A DNA stretch of 64,000 nt from Cupriavidus agavae (lineage in GTDB: Bacteria; Pseudomonadota; Gammaproteobacteria; Burkholderiales; Burkholderiaceae). The DNA lies in NCBI RefSeq assembly GCF_004217045.1, contig NZ_SGXM01000013.1, positions 16,620 to 80,619 on the forward strand, read 5' to 3'. Shown piece by piece: positions 8,501 through 17,553 of the stretch (positions within the stretch are counted from its first letter, which is position 1; each line of letters opens with the position of its first letter). The notes beneath the pieces were generated by a model. That model saw nothing but the letters and a program-made list of their open reading frames with translations, searched no databases and was not told where the DNA came from. Both the position numbers and the translations under genes were made by a program.

Positions 8501-10825
8501 CTATTGGAGCGACAGCGCAACAACATCAATGACGCCGTCGGCATTGTCCACCAGGTCTGGGGTCTGGGAAATAAAGTACTCCCGCTCATACCCGCCGACT
8601 CGCAGCACCTCGCGCTTCATCTTCATGAAGGCGCGCTTGCGGTCGGGATCCAGCGGGCCGTCCGCTTCATCGGTGAACAGCGTCTGGAAAGGCTGCTGCG
8701 CGTCCTGCGCCCGATAGAGGGCGATTCCGCGCGTCAGGCACTCATTGATCCAGACCTTCTGTCCGCCTGACATCACGCCGAAATCCTTCGTGGTGTCGGT
8801 GTCGGCGTCAATCACGTTGATGGAGAAGCCCTCGCGCAGTTCACCGCTGGCCAGCGCTGTCTGCGTCTGAATCGCGATGGTGAATCGGGGTCCATAGCAG
8901 GCCAGCAGCAACTCATTGACGATCTGCGTAATGGCGGGGCCCGCGTCATCGATGGACAACGCAATCACGCCATCGTTGCCCAGGCCTTTCGCGAGCAGCT
9001 TCCACTGTGCAATCTGATCAGACAGCGCCTGCGCCTTGGCCTCGAGCGCAGGCATGCCGGCGAGCTCAACGTCCAGACGCTCGCGCTCCGCCACAAACAT
9101 GCTCTCCTGCCGAATCAGTGCTTCGATCCGGCCGGAGAAGGCCGCGACAGCCTCCCGGCTGGCTGCAATTTGGCGGTCCAACGTAGCCAGCATGCCGGTC
9201 ACGTCCTCCGTAGCCAGCGTCGCTAACTCCCGACGCACCGCTTCAAGCTGGGATTGCACGTCCGCGATATCGCGCTTGTGGCGCTCAATGCGGGCCGCAT
9301 CTTCCTCACTCAAAGCCGTCAGATCGCGGTCGACCTGCGCCAATCCTTCACGCGCAGCGTCCAACATCGGTTTCTTGGCAGCCATTGCCGCGAGCCGCTG
9401 CAAGAGCTGCTGATCACGCACGAGGTGCGCCTCCAAGGCGGATAGTGCCGCCCGAGCCGTAGCGCGTTCAGACATTGCGCTTTGCATAGCCTGCATGTGC
9501 TCCTGCTTCTTCCGATAGCTCTCGCGCAGTGCCTTGATAGATACGACCTGCTCACCGAGCTTTGCCTTGGCACTGCGAGCTTGCGCCAGCAGTGGACAGG
9601 TAGCGTGCATGGGATCATCGTGGCAAGGAACGGTGTCAATGACATCCGCTTGCAGCTTCAACGAATCGGCCAACTTCGCGCCAGCAACGCCTTGCTGTTC
9701 CAAGCCCTTGAGCTCCGTACTGAGCGCAGCGTGCTCGACTTGAACGGCATCGAGCTTCTCCACGAGCGCGCGCTGGCGCGCATTTTCATCCTGCCTCCGG
9801 CCAATGGCCAGTTGCACGATATCCCTCTCGCCCGCAGCTGCCTCAATGTCAGCGGCCTCCGCCAATACGACACGATGGCCTGCCGCCTGCCGATCCAGAT
9901 CGCGCCGGCGTGTCATGACACGTCCGGCGGAGGCCTGTGCATCGTTGGACAGAGATGCCGCACGCTGGTCCAACTCGCCCTTGCGCTGGCTCAGTTCCCG
10001 CAACCGCGCTTCGGTACCGGCATTTGCGGCCTGCTTTGCCGCCAGAGTCGCGCGTTCCTGCAGGAGCTTGCTGCCCGTAGCAGTTTCAGCTTCCCGTGCA
10101 TTGCGTTCGGCATCCAGACTCTCGCGCATTTGCCAGATCTCGCGAGCCACCACAGTCGCCCGGTCGCGCTTTCCCGTGAGGGTTAGCACGTCGCGCTGTA
10201 GGGTGTCGAGCGAGCGGGTAAGCAGCTTGGCGACCTCGCCTGCCTTCGCCGACAAGTCACGCAAATGATCGATCCCAAGCAGCTCGGCGAGCAGCTTCTT
10301 GATCTCGCCGGGCTGGTAGCTGGCGAGCGGCCGCCTGTTCTGGGCAGAAAATACGCTCGTGAAGAACGCCTCCGGAGACCCCAGGACAGCTTCGAGACAC
10401 CGGTTGTAGGTATCCGCCTTGCCGTCCGACAGCGTGCCGTCCGCCAGTTGTAACGGCTTCCAGTCACCTGCGGCGTCCTTCTCGAACAAGTAGTACTCGG
10501 CCTTGCGGCTCTTACCAGGGTTGCGAAACGCGAATGCGGAACGGTATGTCTTGCCGCCGTACTCCCACTCCAGGTCCTTTTCTGCGCGCGGTGCGCAGAG
10601 ATGATCCCAGTACGAGAATGCGTCGGCCGACATCTTGCTCGCGTGGCTCGGCATGATCGGAAACGGATGCAGATTGTCCATGATCGTGGTCTTCCCAGCC
10701 CCGTTGGGGCCGACAAGGGCGATCAGGCCGCCAGGCAGCGTCGACAGATCCAGCGTGACACTATCCCGATGCATGCCGTCGCGGATCCCGTGGAATCCTG
10801 TAAGCGTGAGCTTCAGTGGGCGCAT
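8501..10825 (-). CDS. SbcC/Rad50-like AAA ATPase
   Basis: A 774-residue SMC/Rad50-type ATPase: Walker A GPNGAGKT at residues 39-46, long coiled-coil arms, a central Cys pair region (PCHDDPMHATCPLL) resembling a degenerate zinc hook, the ABC signature VMSGGQK near 684 and Walker B with D-loop (LFTDEADGPLD) near 715. The switch His is not evident (SQTPDL at that place). It probably works with the SbcD-like phosphoesterase encoded upstream at 11505-12941, as SbcC with SbcD, in processing DNA ends or hairpins of the element. Its start overlaps the 171-residue gene upstream by 13 bases, so they share a transcript that begins at leader L1. Confidence 0.85.
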   Translation of the reverse strand: MRPLKLTLTGFHGIRDGMHRDSVTLDLSTLPGGLIALVGPNGAGKTTIMDNLHPFPIMPSHASKMSADAFSYWDHLCAPRAEKDLEWEYGGKTYRSAFAFRNPGKSRKAEYYLFEKDAAGDWKPLQLADGTLSDGKADTYNRCLEAVLGSPEAFFTSVFSAQNRRPLASYQPGEIKKLLAELLGIDHLRDLSAKAGEVAKLLTRSLDTLQRDVLTLTGKRDRATVVAREIWQMRESLDAERNAREAETATGSKLLQERATLAAKQAANAGTEARLRELSQRKGELDQRAASLSNDAQASAGRVMTRRRDLDRQAAGHRVVLAEAADIEAAAGERDIVQLAIGRRQDENARQRALVEKLDAVQVEHAALSTELKGLEQQGVAGAKLADSLKLQADVIDTVPCHDDPMHATCPLLAQARSAKAKLGEQVVSIKALRESYRKKQEHMQAMQSAMSERATARAALSALEAHLVRDQQLLQRLAAMAAKKPMLDAAREGLAQVDRDLTALSEEDAARIERHKRDIADVQSQLEAVRRELATLATEDVTGMLATLDRQIAASREAVAAFSGRIEALIRQESMFVAERERLDVELAGMPALEAKAQALSDQIAQWKLLAKGLGNDGVIALSIDDAGPAITQIVNELLLACYGPRFTIAIQTQTALASGELREGFSINVIDADTDTTKDFGVMSGGQKVWINECLTRGIALYRAQDAQQPFQTLFTDEADGPLDPDRKRAFMKMKREVLRVGGYEREYFISQTPDLVDNADGVIDVVALSLQ

Positions 10826-11328
10826 TCGAATGTCTCCTGCGCATCAAAGGAATGGAGGTAGTCAGAGGGCATCTCCATGACGTTCTCGTCGTAGAGAGTC
10901 ACATCTGCAACCGTGGCCCCTTCCTTTTCTAGCTTGCCCGAGACAGCGCGCTCGACGGATCGACGCGCATCTGCAAGCTGGGAGGCCGCCATTTTCATCA
11001 CGGCAGCCCAGTCCTCATGTCCCGTCAGCGCACGAAGCTCGAGCGGGCTCCATTGCGACGCCAGGCCGTTCGAGAACGACCAGATCAGGTCTTGCAACTC
11101 CTTTGACGGCGCAACGGCGAAGAAGGTGTTCCCACCCGCCTCGCCCAATGCCATCACCAGCATGTAGTCGCGCTTGGCGATCACGGCTCCGCGGCCTGGA
11201 CCGAACGGCTCATACATCATGCACTGTGTGAATCCGTGATCCTCGGCAAGGCGCTTGGCCATGTCCGAACGGTTGATAGCAGTCTCTTCGACGAAAAGCC
11301 AGTCAGGACCGGCGGGGTAGTAGATCAT
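10813..11328 (-). CDS. Hypothetical protein, cotranscribed with SbcC-like ATPase
   Basis: A 171-residue protein with no family I recognise. It is soluble, without signal peptide or membrane segments; residues 125-150 are helical and charged (MKMAASQLADARRSVERAV). ATG 11328 has TAGGAG upstream. Position between the SbcD-like and SbcC-like genes, and the 13-base overlap with the latter, suggest a partner in the same DNA-processing function; this is inference. Confidence 0.75.
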   Translation of the reverse strand: MIYYPAGPDWLFVEETAINRSDMAKRLAEDHGFTQCMMYEPFGPGRGAVIAKRDYMLVMALGEAGGNTFFAVAPSKELQDLIWSFSNGLASQWSPLELRALTGHEDWAAVMKMAASQLADARRSVERAVSGKLEKEGATVADVTLYDENVMEMPSDYLHSFDAQETFECAH

Positions 11329-11433
11329 CTTGCACTCCTAAGTCGGGACGAAGTGCGCCCTGACGGGAAGCACCCGTCGGGTAGATTAGAAAAGATATGG
11401 ATACTGCGGGATCGATGCGTCAGAGACGCGGGT
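11329..11433 (-). promoter_or_regulatory. Structured leader L1 (H1, H3)
   Basis: Read on the - strand: H1 is GCGTC-TCT-GACGC (11417-11429) followed by ATCGAT, then H3 (11358-11381) in which CCC/GGG and GACGGG/CCCGTC pair around a short loop, then the TAGGAG ribosome site. No clear H2 is present. It follows a CGACAGCC/GGCTGTCG hairpin that may terminate the upstream phosphoesterase transcript. The -10 region is not obvious; TTTCACCC lies directly before H1 as in leaders L3 and L4. Confidence 0.75.
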
Positions 11434-11504
11434 GAAACCAGATTTCGACAGCCACGAAGGCTGTCGGAACATGGCTTTCGCATGTTCTAGGGATTGGCGT
11501 ATCG

Positions 11505-12941
11505 CTACGCAAAAAGATCGTCGGTGAGCCAGTTCATTGGTGCGGCTGCAGTCGAAACGGCTGTGGCGGGTTCGGATTCGGACACGGCAAGTATCGGCTC
11601 TGGCTCGGCGCTATCATCGTCGGCCCCCAAGTCTTCCAGCGTCGCAATGAATGGCAACACAGCAGATTCGTGCGTAACAGGGGCCGGCGTCCGCGCAAGG
11701 TCTGCCAGCACCTGATCGGCAATCGCCTGTGCATCGAGATTTTTCAGCATCGACAGGCTGTCCAGCAGCGGATTCGCATCGACGCCGGTCAGTTCGCACC
11801 ATCGCCCCAGCTTGTCGGACAGGGTTGCGGCCCGACTGATGCCTTCGGCGCGGCTACGAACTGCTGGCAGCACGCGAGCCTCGAGCTTGAGCTCGGCACT
11901 GGCTGAGAAGAGCGCTTCGATGGCCTCACGGTCCACCAATTGCCGATGCTCCTCGTTCAAGGTCCAGCGTACGCGAACGTGCTTCTCTGCAGCGTCGGCG
12001 GCCATCTCTGCAAGCTTGGCCATGTCTGGCGGCCCGTCGAAGTCGATGCAGACGGTCTCACTCGCCGGCGTTTTCACTGGGGTGGCAACCGCCTGTCCCG
12101 GTGAAACCTGCCACTGCAGATACCCCTTCGTACCGATCTCGCCAAAGTGGAACCGCCCGATGGAGCCCGGATAGGCCACCACCCTGCCCTCGCGTTCCCA
12201 CTGCTGGGTCCGATGGATGTGGCCCAACATGAAGGCGTCGCAGTGGGCATCGAAGAGTGCCCCGATAGTGAACTCGTGGTCGAGCCCGGCCATCGGCACG
12301 CCGTGCTCCGTCTGGCAACCGTTGACCGTACCGTGCGAAACACCGATGGTACGAACACCGAGCGCTCGCCAATGACGATTCCCAGCGCCCGCCGCCGCCA
12401 GATAGTCAGCCAAGTGGTCACCGATCGCCGTTGCAGCGTTCGCCACGCCGGCCGCGGCCGCCAACACCGCCTTGTTGACGGTGGGCACGCAGGTGAACAC
12501 GACGTCCGGCAGACCGTGCTGGGTCAGCAGTTCGTCTATTTCCGGCTCGTCGAAGATCGCGCCATCGCTCGGAAAGAATGCCTCGCCGATAAGCGCGACC
12601 TGGTGAATCCGATCGGCGACATACACAGGGCGGCGTGCGCCGATCAGCCGGAACAGATCCAGCGTGCCGGGAGGCTCGTGACTGAATGTCCCCTGAAGCA
12701 TCAGTACGGGCATGTGTACCGACAGCTCGTGAATGCGGCGCCCCAGCGCGGAGAGCGCGGGCGTGTGGGCATCGAGCCGATGATCGGTCGAATCGCCAGA
12801 CACCACAGCCACCTGGCAGCGACTTGCGATCGCGTCCTCTACAGCGAAGCCAAAACAACGATCCGCCTCGGCCAGATGACCGGGGGAGTAGTGCAAATCA
12901 GAGAAATGCGCAGCCAACAGGCTTCCGCCATCGTTGAGCAT
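11505..12941 (-). CDS. SbcD-like metallophosphoesterase
   Basis: A 478-residue calcineurin-like phosphoesterase. Metal-binding motifs appear in order: HFSDLHYS (DxH, residue 15 on), VSGDSTDH (GDxxD), QGTFSHE in place of GNHD, and LGHIH (GHxH). The C-terminal third is an extension without recognised domain. ATG 12941 is chosen because GGAGG stands seven bases upstream; an open frame 28 codons longer runs through the preceding terminator. It probably pairs with the SbcC-like ATPase. The GNHD motif is altered (GTFSH), as seen in some plasmid members; activity is likely but not certain. Confidence 0.8.
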   Translation of the reverse strand: MLNDGGSLLAAHFSDLHYSPGHLAEADRCFGFAVEDAIASRCQVAVVSGDSTDHRLDAHTPALSALGRRIHELSVHMPVLMLQGTFSHEPPGTLDLFRLIGARRPVYVADRIHQVALIGEAFFPSDGAIFDEPEIDELLTQHGLPDVVFTCVPTVNKAVLAAAAGVANAATAIGDHLADYLAAAGAGNRHWRALGVRTIGVSHGTVNGCQTEHGVPMAGLDHEFTIGALFDAHCDAFMLGHIHRTQQWEREGRVVAYPGSIGRFHFGEIGTKGYLQWQVSPGQAVATPVKTPASETVCIDFDGPPDMAKLAEMAADAAEKHVRVRWTLNEEHRQLVDREAIEALFSASAELKLEARVLPAVRSRAEGISRAATLSDKLGRWCELTGVDANPLLDSLSMLKNLDAQAIADQVLADLARTPAPVTHESAVLPFIATLEDLGADDDSAEPEPILAVSESEPATAVSTAAAPMNWLTDDLFA

Positions 12942-12978
12942 TTTGGAACCTCCAAGGGAATGTGCCGGCATGCGGCAA

Positions 12979-13009
12979 GAAAGAAGAAAGGGAAGCCCAT
13001 GGGCTTCCC
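12979..13009 (-). terminator. Intrinsic terminator after the metal-binding protein
   Basis: Perfect GGGAAGCCC-AT-GGGCTTCCC type palindrome followed on the - strand by TTTCTTCTTTCTT. It lies only about 40 bases before ATG 12941 of the next gene. Confidence 0.85.
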
Positions 13010-13037
13010 TCAACTGCCGGCACAAGGCTGGCGAAAG

Positions 13038-14354
13038 TTACGTAGCGACGTCGGCGGCGATGGCGGCCACCTGCTCACGGAATGCCATCGGATTGGCCAG
13101 CGCAGTGCGAAGTTCGGCCAAGAGCCGCCGCACATCCTGATCCCGCTTGGACCAGCCACGCCCGAAGGTCGCCGCTGCAAAAGCTTTCAGTTGGCGTGTG
13201 CCATCCTCGCTATTGAGCCCAAGGCGCTTCACGAGATCGAGATACTCGCTCTCCAGGTCCTCAGTACCCACCGTGTCGGACGGAGGTATCGAACTTGCGG
13301 ACTGAATTACCCCGATTTCCGACGTATCGGTCTGCGGCGCTCCGATAGTGCCGTCATCGGCTGAGCCATGCTCGAGTCGGACCTCCCTGCCCCCTTCCAG
13401 CATGGAAACGGCCTGTTCTGCCATCTCCAATGCCGGCGGGTGCCGGTCCGAGCCATCAAGCAATGCTGCGATATCGATTTCAGCGTCCAGCGTGATCAGC
13501 CACTGCATTTGGCGCACCGGCTTTCCTGTGTCGTCGATGCGGCTGATCTCAAGCTCTTGCTTGGACATCCAGAACTTGGCGCCTACGAGCCGGCCTCGCG
13601 CCATCGCCACGGTCTGCATGGCGGCGTGGGCCTTTTGCAGGACGTAGATTGAGGTGGTTGGCATCTCGATGAGCCCGAGTCCGGAGACATGCGGAATCGC
13701 GAAGAAGAAGCTCGCTGACAGGTTGCAATGGCCGCCTTGGTACTGGGGACATTCCTGCGGATCGCACAATCCATCCTGAATATCATTGTCCTGCCTCAGG
13801 ATGACGGTACGACCGCCCCACGTGCGCTTGGCACGATTGGCGCGCTCGTCGCGCACCGGAGGCGCGTACAACTTGCAGTAGCGCCTGCCGTCACGGCCAT
13901 ATTCCGAGAAGTACTGCCTGCCGCTCTTCGTCCAGGCCACGAGTTGGTTGGGCATGTTGCTCAGCCAATCATCGAAAGCAAAGACCACGGGGAAGCGCCA
14001 GAGACGGTGCCCCTGGCCATCGTTGCGGTCCTCGCCGTAGCGCTGCACGATGTCTTCGGCTAGCGCCGGGTTGGCGAAGTCGGAGGCGCGGCAGGTGAAC
14101 CAGGGAACGTTCTTCGGCACGAGCGGTGTCTTGATACCGGTCGCCCGGGTGATCTCGGTCTCGATGCGCTCGAAGCTATCTCCTCGGGCCAAGCCAGCAT
14201 CGTGGATCTTCACGGCCTGGGGCTTGTCGCGCGCAGCCTTGGTCAGGACCTTGATGCCGGGCCGGATCTTCCCGATGATGGGCGGCCGCATGGGCCGCTC
14301 TTCTAGCAGGCTTCGGCGCCCGCCAGGCTCGCTGTAGGTGATGGGTGCATGCAT
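13038..14354 (-). CDS. Hydrolase or metal-binding protein of ICE backbone
   Basis: A 438-residue protein of the type usually annotated 'hydrolase or metal-binding protein' on integrative elements and plasmids. It has a Cys cluster LCDPQECPQYQGGHCNLSAS near residues 200-225, similar in layout to the zinc site of phage-type recombination directionality factors, and a low-complexity C-terminal part. ATG 14354 has AGGAGA upstream. It overlaps the end of the 103-residue gene and is followed by an intrinsic terminator. The true biochemical role is unknown. Confidence 0.7.
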   Translation of the reverse strand: MHAPITYSEPGGRRSLLEERPMRPPIIGKIRPGIKVLTKAARDKPQAVKIHDAGLARGDSFERIETEITRATGIKTPLVPKNVPWFTCRASDFANPALAEDIVQRYGEDRNDGQGHRLWRFPVVFAFDDWLSNMPNQLVAWTKSGRQYFSEYGRDGRRYCKLYAPPVRDERANRAKRTWGGRTVILRQDNDIQDGLCDPQECPQYQGGHCNLSASFFFAIPHVSGLGLIEMPTTSIYVLQKAHAAMQTVAMARGRLVGAKFWMSKQELEISRIDDTGKPVRQMQWLITLDAEIDIAALLDGSDRHPPALEMAEQAVSMLEGGREVRLEHGSADDGTIGAPQTDTSEIGVIQSASSIPPSDTVGTEDLESEYLDLVKRLGLNSEDGTRQLKAFAAATFGRGWSKRDQDVRRLLAELRTALANPMAFREQVAAIAADVAT

Positions 14355-14614
14355 TCTTTCTTTCTCCTGTCGAGGAAACGAACGACGTTGGCCCGGATGG
14401 ACGCAGCATGCTCCCGAAGGCGCAAGGCTGTGTCTGCCCCGCGCTGGGTCGTTACTGAATTGAGGAAGCTCGCTCTCGCGGCCTCCGGAAGACTGGCGAC
14501 ATGAGCCGCCTCACAAAGTGCTCGCCAAGCCTGCGGCATGTCCCGGTACTTGGAACGCCGCAGGTTCAGCGTTGCCGCGATGGCGGCAGAAATCTCGGCG
14601 TTCTGATGGTGCAC
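14303..14614 (-). CDS. Small hypothetical protein
   Basis: A 103-residue, Ala- and Arg-rich helical protein (MHHQNAEISAAIAATLNLRR...). Its last 52 bases overlap the start of the next gene in a different frame, implying translational coupling. A ribosome site CCAGGAGC lies ahead of ATG 14614. An intrinsic terminator sits only about 37 bases upstream of the start. No family recognised. Confidence 0.65.
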   Translation of the reverse strand: MHHQNAEISAAIAATLNLRRSKYRDMPQAWRALCEAAHVASLPEAARASFLNSVTTQRGADTALRLREHAASIRANVVRFLDRRKKECMHPSPTASLAGAEAC

Positions 14615-14650
14615 GATTGCTCCTGGAATCGAGGTCTCTCATCCAGAAAC

Positions 14651-14692
14651 GAAAAAAAGCCCGCCCCGGGTGTGCGCCGGCAGCGAGCTTTA
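14651..14692 (-). terminator. Intrinsic terminator just upstream of 14614
   Basis: On the - strand AAAGCTCGC pairs with GCGGGCTTT (one G-U) and is followed by a run of seven T. It would stop transcripts from leader L2 before the 103-residue gene unless readthrough occurs. Confidence 0.75.
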
Positions 14693-14737
14693 GTGACAGG
14701 AACCCGAAATGCCACGCCCCTTCCGGGGGCGTGGCAC

Positions 14738-14962
14738 TCAGGGAGCGGCGCACTTCTGTGCGCGGCTCATTGTTGAGGACGTAAAGTCGCCCTCGTGCAG
14801 CATGGTCACGCTGCACAACAACCCTTTTCGCGAACCCACAGGTTCGGCCGCAGGTTCACGGATCGGCTCGACGTCTGCCGTTCTGCCTAGGAGGGGGCCT
14901 TGAGAGAGCTCCACATGGTCCCAGGCTCGAACGGTGTCCAGCGTGCGCTCATGAAGAGGCAC
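14738..14962 (-). CDS. Small hypothetical protein behind leader L2
   Basis: A 74-residue open frame (MPLHERTLDTVRAWDHVELS...). Support is positional: it is the only sensible frame after leader L2, and a strong hairpin (GCCACGCCCC/GGGGCGTGGC, about 14709-14731) follows its stop. The ribosome site is weak and no homologue is recalled. It may also be a non-coding leader. Confidence 0.35.
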   Translation of the reverse strand: MPLHERTLDTVRAWDHVELSQGPLLGRTADVEPIREPAAEPVGSRKGLLCSVTMLHEGDFTSSTMSRAQKCAAP

Positions 14963-15130
14963 AGCGAGGAACGCGTATTACGAGCTGATGAGGGGAAGTG
15001 TTCGGCGAAAACACTTAGCACAAGAGATATCCACACTGGTAGCCAACCAGTCGGTGCGTGCGCAAATGCACGACTTGAACAAAGAGATGGACTCGCCAGG
15101 AGTCAGGGTCGATGCGTCAGTGACGCTAGG
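14963..15130 (-). promoter_or_regulatory. Structured leader L2 (H1, H2, hairpin)
   Basis: On the - strand: H1 GCGTC-ACT-GACGC (15114-15126), then ATCGAC, H2 GACTC-CTGGC-GAGTC right after it, and a third hairpin AAGTGTT/AACACTT at about 14998-15018 in place of the usual CCC...GGG one. The bases upstream of H1 also hold the divergent promoter region of the + strand operon at 15265. Confidence 0.7.
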
Positions 15131-15264
15131 TGTGAAAGCATTGTTGCACGAGACATTCTTTCAAAACTGACGAATGCTCGGCTATTCTGCGTAGCTTTCA
15201 AAATCAACTGTGTCCGATTGTGTCCGACAATTTCGGCTGAGAGAGCATTCCTAGACATGGACAC

Positions 15265-15831
15265 ATGGCCGATCAAGATCCACCCAAGAAGCCCAGTTCG
15301 GGCCTCAGGCCCATCGAGCGCCTGAACAGCGAGGAGCGCCTTAGCCGGCTGACACCGGCGACCGCGACTGCCACCCACCACGAATACTGCTCGAAGTTCG
15401 CCCGAGACTTTCTCGATGCGCATTTCTACTACTGTTCGTCGAAGTTCGTAGTCGCCCGTGGTGGCAAGGTCAAGGCGCTGGACGAAGCATTCCGCGAGGC
15501 GGAGAGCTGGTTCTCCAAAGCTCTGGATTGGATCGCGGCAACGGAGAAGATCGAGATTCCTCTGTTCTATGAGAGCCGCGAGGTACAGGTCTCCCATTCT
15601 TTTGCGGGGCGACTGCTGCGACTGCTGATGCAGTACGACAGGATCTTCGCCGAAACGCTCTACAGCCTCAACTGCGGCTCGATCACCGCCGATTCGCGCG
15701 AGACCACGACCGTGATCGCTGCCAAGCGGATCAAGTCGATCCAGCAACTCTGCATCCCCGACACCGACAAGTTTGCCCCAGACGGCACCCTCCTAAACTC
15801 TTCCCGGAGCCAGACCCATGGACATGCGTGA
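15265..15831 (+). CDS. AcaB/DUF1845-like ICE protein
   Basis: A 188-residue protein. Its core (KFARDFLDAHFYYCSSKF, ALDWIAATEKIEIPLFYESR, LLRLLMQYDRIFAETLY, CIPDTDKFAPDGTLL) resembles the DUF1845 / AcaB family, a protein group of integrative elements in which some members act in transcriptional control of transfer genes. ATG 15265 has only a weak GAGAG site. A possible -10 (TATTCT, about 15185) lies in the divergent region shared with leader L2. It starts a three-gene + strand operon. The family assignment is from memory of the pattern and is moderately sure. Confidence 0.6.
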   Translation: MADQDPPKKPSSGLRPIERLNSEERLSRLTPATATATHHEYCSKFARDFLDAHFYYCSSKFVVARGGKVKALDEAFREAESWFSKALDWIAATEKIEIPLFYESREVQVSHSFAGRLLRLLMQYDRIFAETLYSLNCGSITADSRETTTVIAAKRIKSIQQLCIPDTDKFAPDGTLLNSSRSQTHGHA

Positions 15832-16402
15832 AATCGAGCAACTCCATGCTCAGTACGCCCAACCTGCCCTCACCATCGACATTTCGCCCTCTCCGGCAAT
15901 CGCCTCTCCCTCGCCTCTGCGTTTGGGCAATGCAACGGATGCGGTACAACTGCCTTCACCGGCCGGTTGGGTGACGAGCCTGCGGGCGCTGTGGGCCGTG
16001 GTGTTCGCCGTGGGCGCTGCAGCCATGTTCCTCATTGGCAGCTCGATGGGCAAGCGCGAGGTCAGATCCCAGAATGCGGCCGCGGCGACTCCGGCGACAG
16101 CAGCCACCGCGCCCGCGGCTAGCGAGGCTCTCGCTGCAGCGCAGCCGCATGAGTGGCCACAGCGCAGCAACGTCGGCGCACCAGTGACTGCCCAGCAACC
16201 CGCTGCGGAGATTGAAGCGCCTGCTTCGGCCACCCAAGCGCCGAGAATCGCCCTGCCCAAGTCAGAAGCAGCGAAGCCGGCGCTCTCTGCAGCGCCTCCG
16301 ACAGCGGCGCCGACGACGGCCGCGAAGCCGGTGACCAACGCCGCGCCGCGCGCTGCCACTTCCCAGCAACCCGTTTCCAATCGCGACGTGAAACTGTTCT
16401 GA
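15818..16402 (+). CDS. Single-span membrane protein with Ala/Pro-rich tail
   Basis: 194 residues. One membrane segment (LRALWAVVFAVGAAAMFLIG) at about 50-70 divides a short cytosolic N-terminus from a long Ala/Pro/Thr-rich, probably extended periplasmic region. It overlaps the upstream gene by 14 bases and is followed nine bases later by a bactofilin. The arrangement suggests that it anchors or connects the bactofilin polymer to the envelope; this is inference. Confidence 0.7.
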   Translation: MDMREIEQLHAQYAQPALTIDISPSPAIASPSPLRLGNATDAVQLPSPAGWVTSLRALWAVVFAVGAAAMFLIGSSMGKREVRSQNAAAATPATAATAPAASEALAAAQPHEWPQRSNVGAPVTAQQPAAEIEAPASATQAPRIALPKSEAAKPALSAAPPTAAPTTAAKPVTNAAPRAATSQQPVSNRDVKLF

Positions 16403-16410
16403 GACGACTG

Positions 16411-16821
16411 ATGACCAGCACTCCTTCTTTCAGTGTCCTGCGCGCCGGCATGAGCATCCACGGCGATCTCGTGTCGGAAGACGGTTTCACCTGCCTCGCG
16501 CTTGTGACCGGCAACGTGAGAGCGAGCCACGGCCTCCTGCACATTGGCCGGGGCGGCGTTGTGCACGGCGATGTCGAGGGCGAACATATCATCATCGACG
16601 GCACCGTCGAGGGTGACGTGAAGAGCCGCGCTTCGCTGAAGATTAATGGCCGCGTGAAAGGCCGCATCTTCTATGCCGGCACGATTCGCCTGGGCGAGAG
16701 CGTCACGCTCGAAGGCAGTTCGATCACCCGTGTCCAGGCTGTCGGATATGGTGGATCCCCACCAAAGGAGGATGCGGCGGCAATCCACATCAATGAGCCA
16801 GAGGCAACCGCGCCAACCTGA
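16411..16821 (+). CDS. Bactofilin (polymer-forming cytoskeletal protein)
   Basis: 136 residues with the bactofilin (DUF583) beta-helix repeats: GDLVSEDGFTCLALVTGNV, GVVHGDVEGEHIIIDGTVEG, ASLKINGRVKGRIFYAGTI. Bactofilins form non-polar filaments at the inner membrane that localise partner enzymes. ATG 16411 lies nine bases after the preceding membrane-protein gene. A terminator follows. A bactofilin in an ICE backbone is uncommon. Confidence 0.85.
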   Translation: MTSTPSFSVLRAGMSIHGDLVSEDGFTCLALVTGNVRASHGLLHIGRGGVVHGDVEGEHIIIDGTVEGDVKSRASLKINGRVKGRIFYAGTIRLGESVTLEGSSITRVQAVGYGGSPPKEDAAAIHINEPEATAPT

Positions 16822-16883
16822 GTAGGAACATGTTCCTTTCAAACAGTGCGAAAGCTACGGTTCCCGACCGCTCTTTCAAAAGC

Positions 16884-16912
16884 AGAATGCTCGGCGTTGC
16901 CGGGCATTTTGT
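16884..16912 (+). terminator. Terminator of the bactofilin operon
   Basis: AATGCTCGG-CGTTG-CCGGGCATT followed by TTGTT. It ends the + strand operon just before the convergent gene at 16913. Confidence 0.8.
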
Positions 16913-17419
16913 TCAGTAGACGCGTCGCAGCGACATGAGATCGGCTTGCGTAAAGACCTTGGGGAAGGCCACCCAAGGGAAATCAAACGCGTTGGCGGTG
17001 TCCCGGAAGGACACGTAGGGAAGCTCGTGATCCAGTTGAACTCGGAAGGGTCTTCGCAGGCGGTCTCTTGTCCTCACTTCATAGACGACACCATGTATCA
17101 GGTCAAATACAACCGCGCCTTGCTTGTATGTATGTGAACTGCCCGGTTCAAGGTACCGAAGCTCCAGCCATGTGTCATAGGTAGCGGTCGTCTCGCCATC
17201 GCGAATCTGAGCCCGCCACTGATCAAATAGGCCGGTGAAGCGCTCCTTATCGAAGCGCGCAACGTCAAGGGCTTGTGGTCGCATGAGCTGGTCCTGCGCT
17301 CGCTGCACCCTACTCCCGGTCCGATGGCAGGCGTACTGCTCCGGCAGCCTTGCAGTGGTTGGCTCGCTCTCGCGGAACAACCAGCGGGGGTAACGAGAAT
17401 AGAAATCAGTTGAGTACAT
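16913..17419 (-). CDS. Hypothetical protein
   Basis: 168 residues (MYSTDFYSRYPRWLFRESEP...), rich in aromatic and charged residues, no signal peptide. I chose ATG 17419; a TTG twelve bases upstream is also in frame. There is no good ribosome site, and the U-tract of an intrinsic terminator ends about 15 bases before the ATG, so expression would need readthrough from the DUF932 gene. No family recognised. Confidence 0.6.
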   Translation of the reverse strand: MYSTDFYSRYPRWLFRESEPTTARLPEQYACHRTGSRVQRAQDQLMRPQALDVARFDKERFTGLFDQWRAQIRDGETTATYDTWLELRYLEPGSSHTYKQGAVVFDLIHGVVYEVRTRDRLRRPFRVQLDHELPYVSFRDTANAFDFPWVAFPKVFTQADLMSLRRVY

Positions 17420-17423
17420 GGCA

Positions 17424-17462
17424 GCGAGCAAAAGAAAAAAGCCCCGGGGGTGAGCCGGGGCT
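17424..17462 (-). terminator. Terminator between DUF932 gene and 17419
   Basis: AAAGCCCCGG...CCGGGGCTTTTTTC on the - strand, a strong GC stem with a T-run reaching to within about 20 bases of the next start codon. Confidence 0.85.
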
Positions 17463-17553
17463 TTAAGACCAAAAACGACACTCCAGCACCAGACAACGGC
17501 ACCGGAGCGGATCGCTTAAGGGCGTATGGAGGAATCGTTCAAGATTGCTTGCA

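Noticed and set aside
11411..11433. H1 palindrome as a simple protein operator or a ParB binding site
   Set aside because: Not excluded, but the double-sided stem changes in L8 and L10, fixed orientation and position at the RNA 5' end favour an RNA hairpin.
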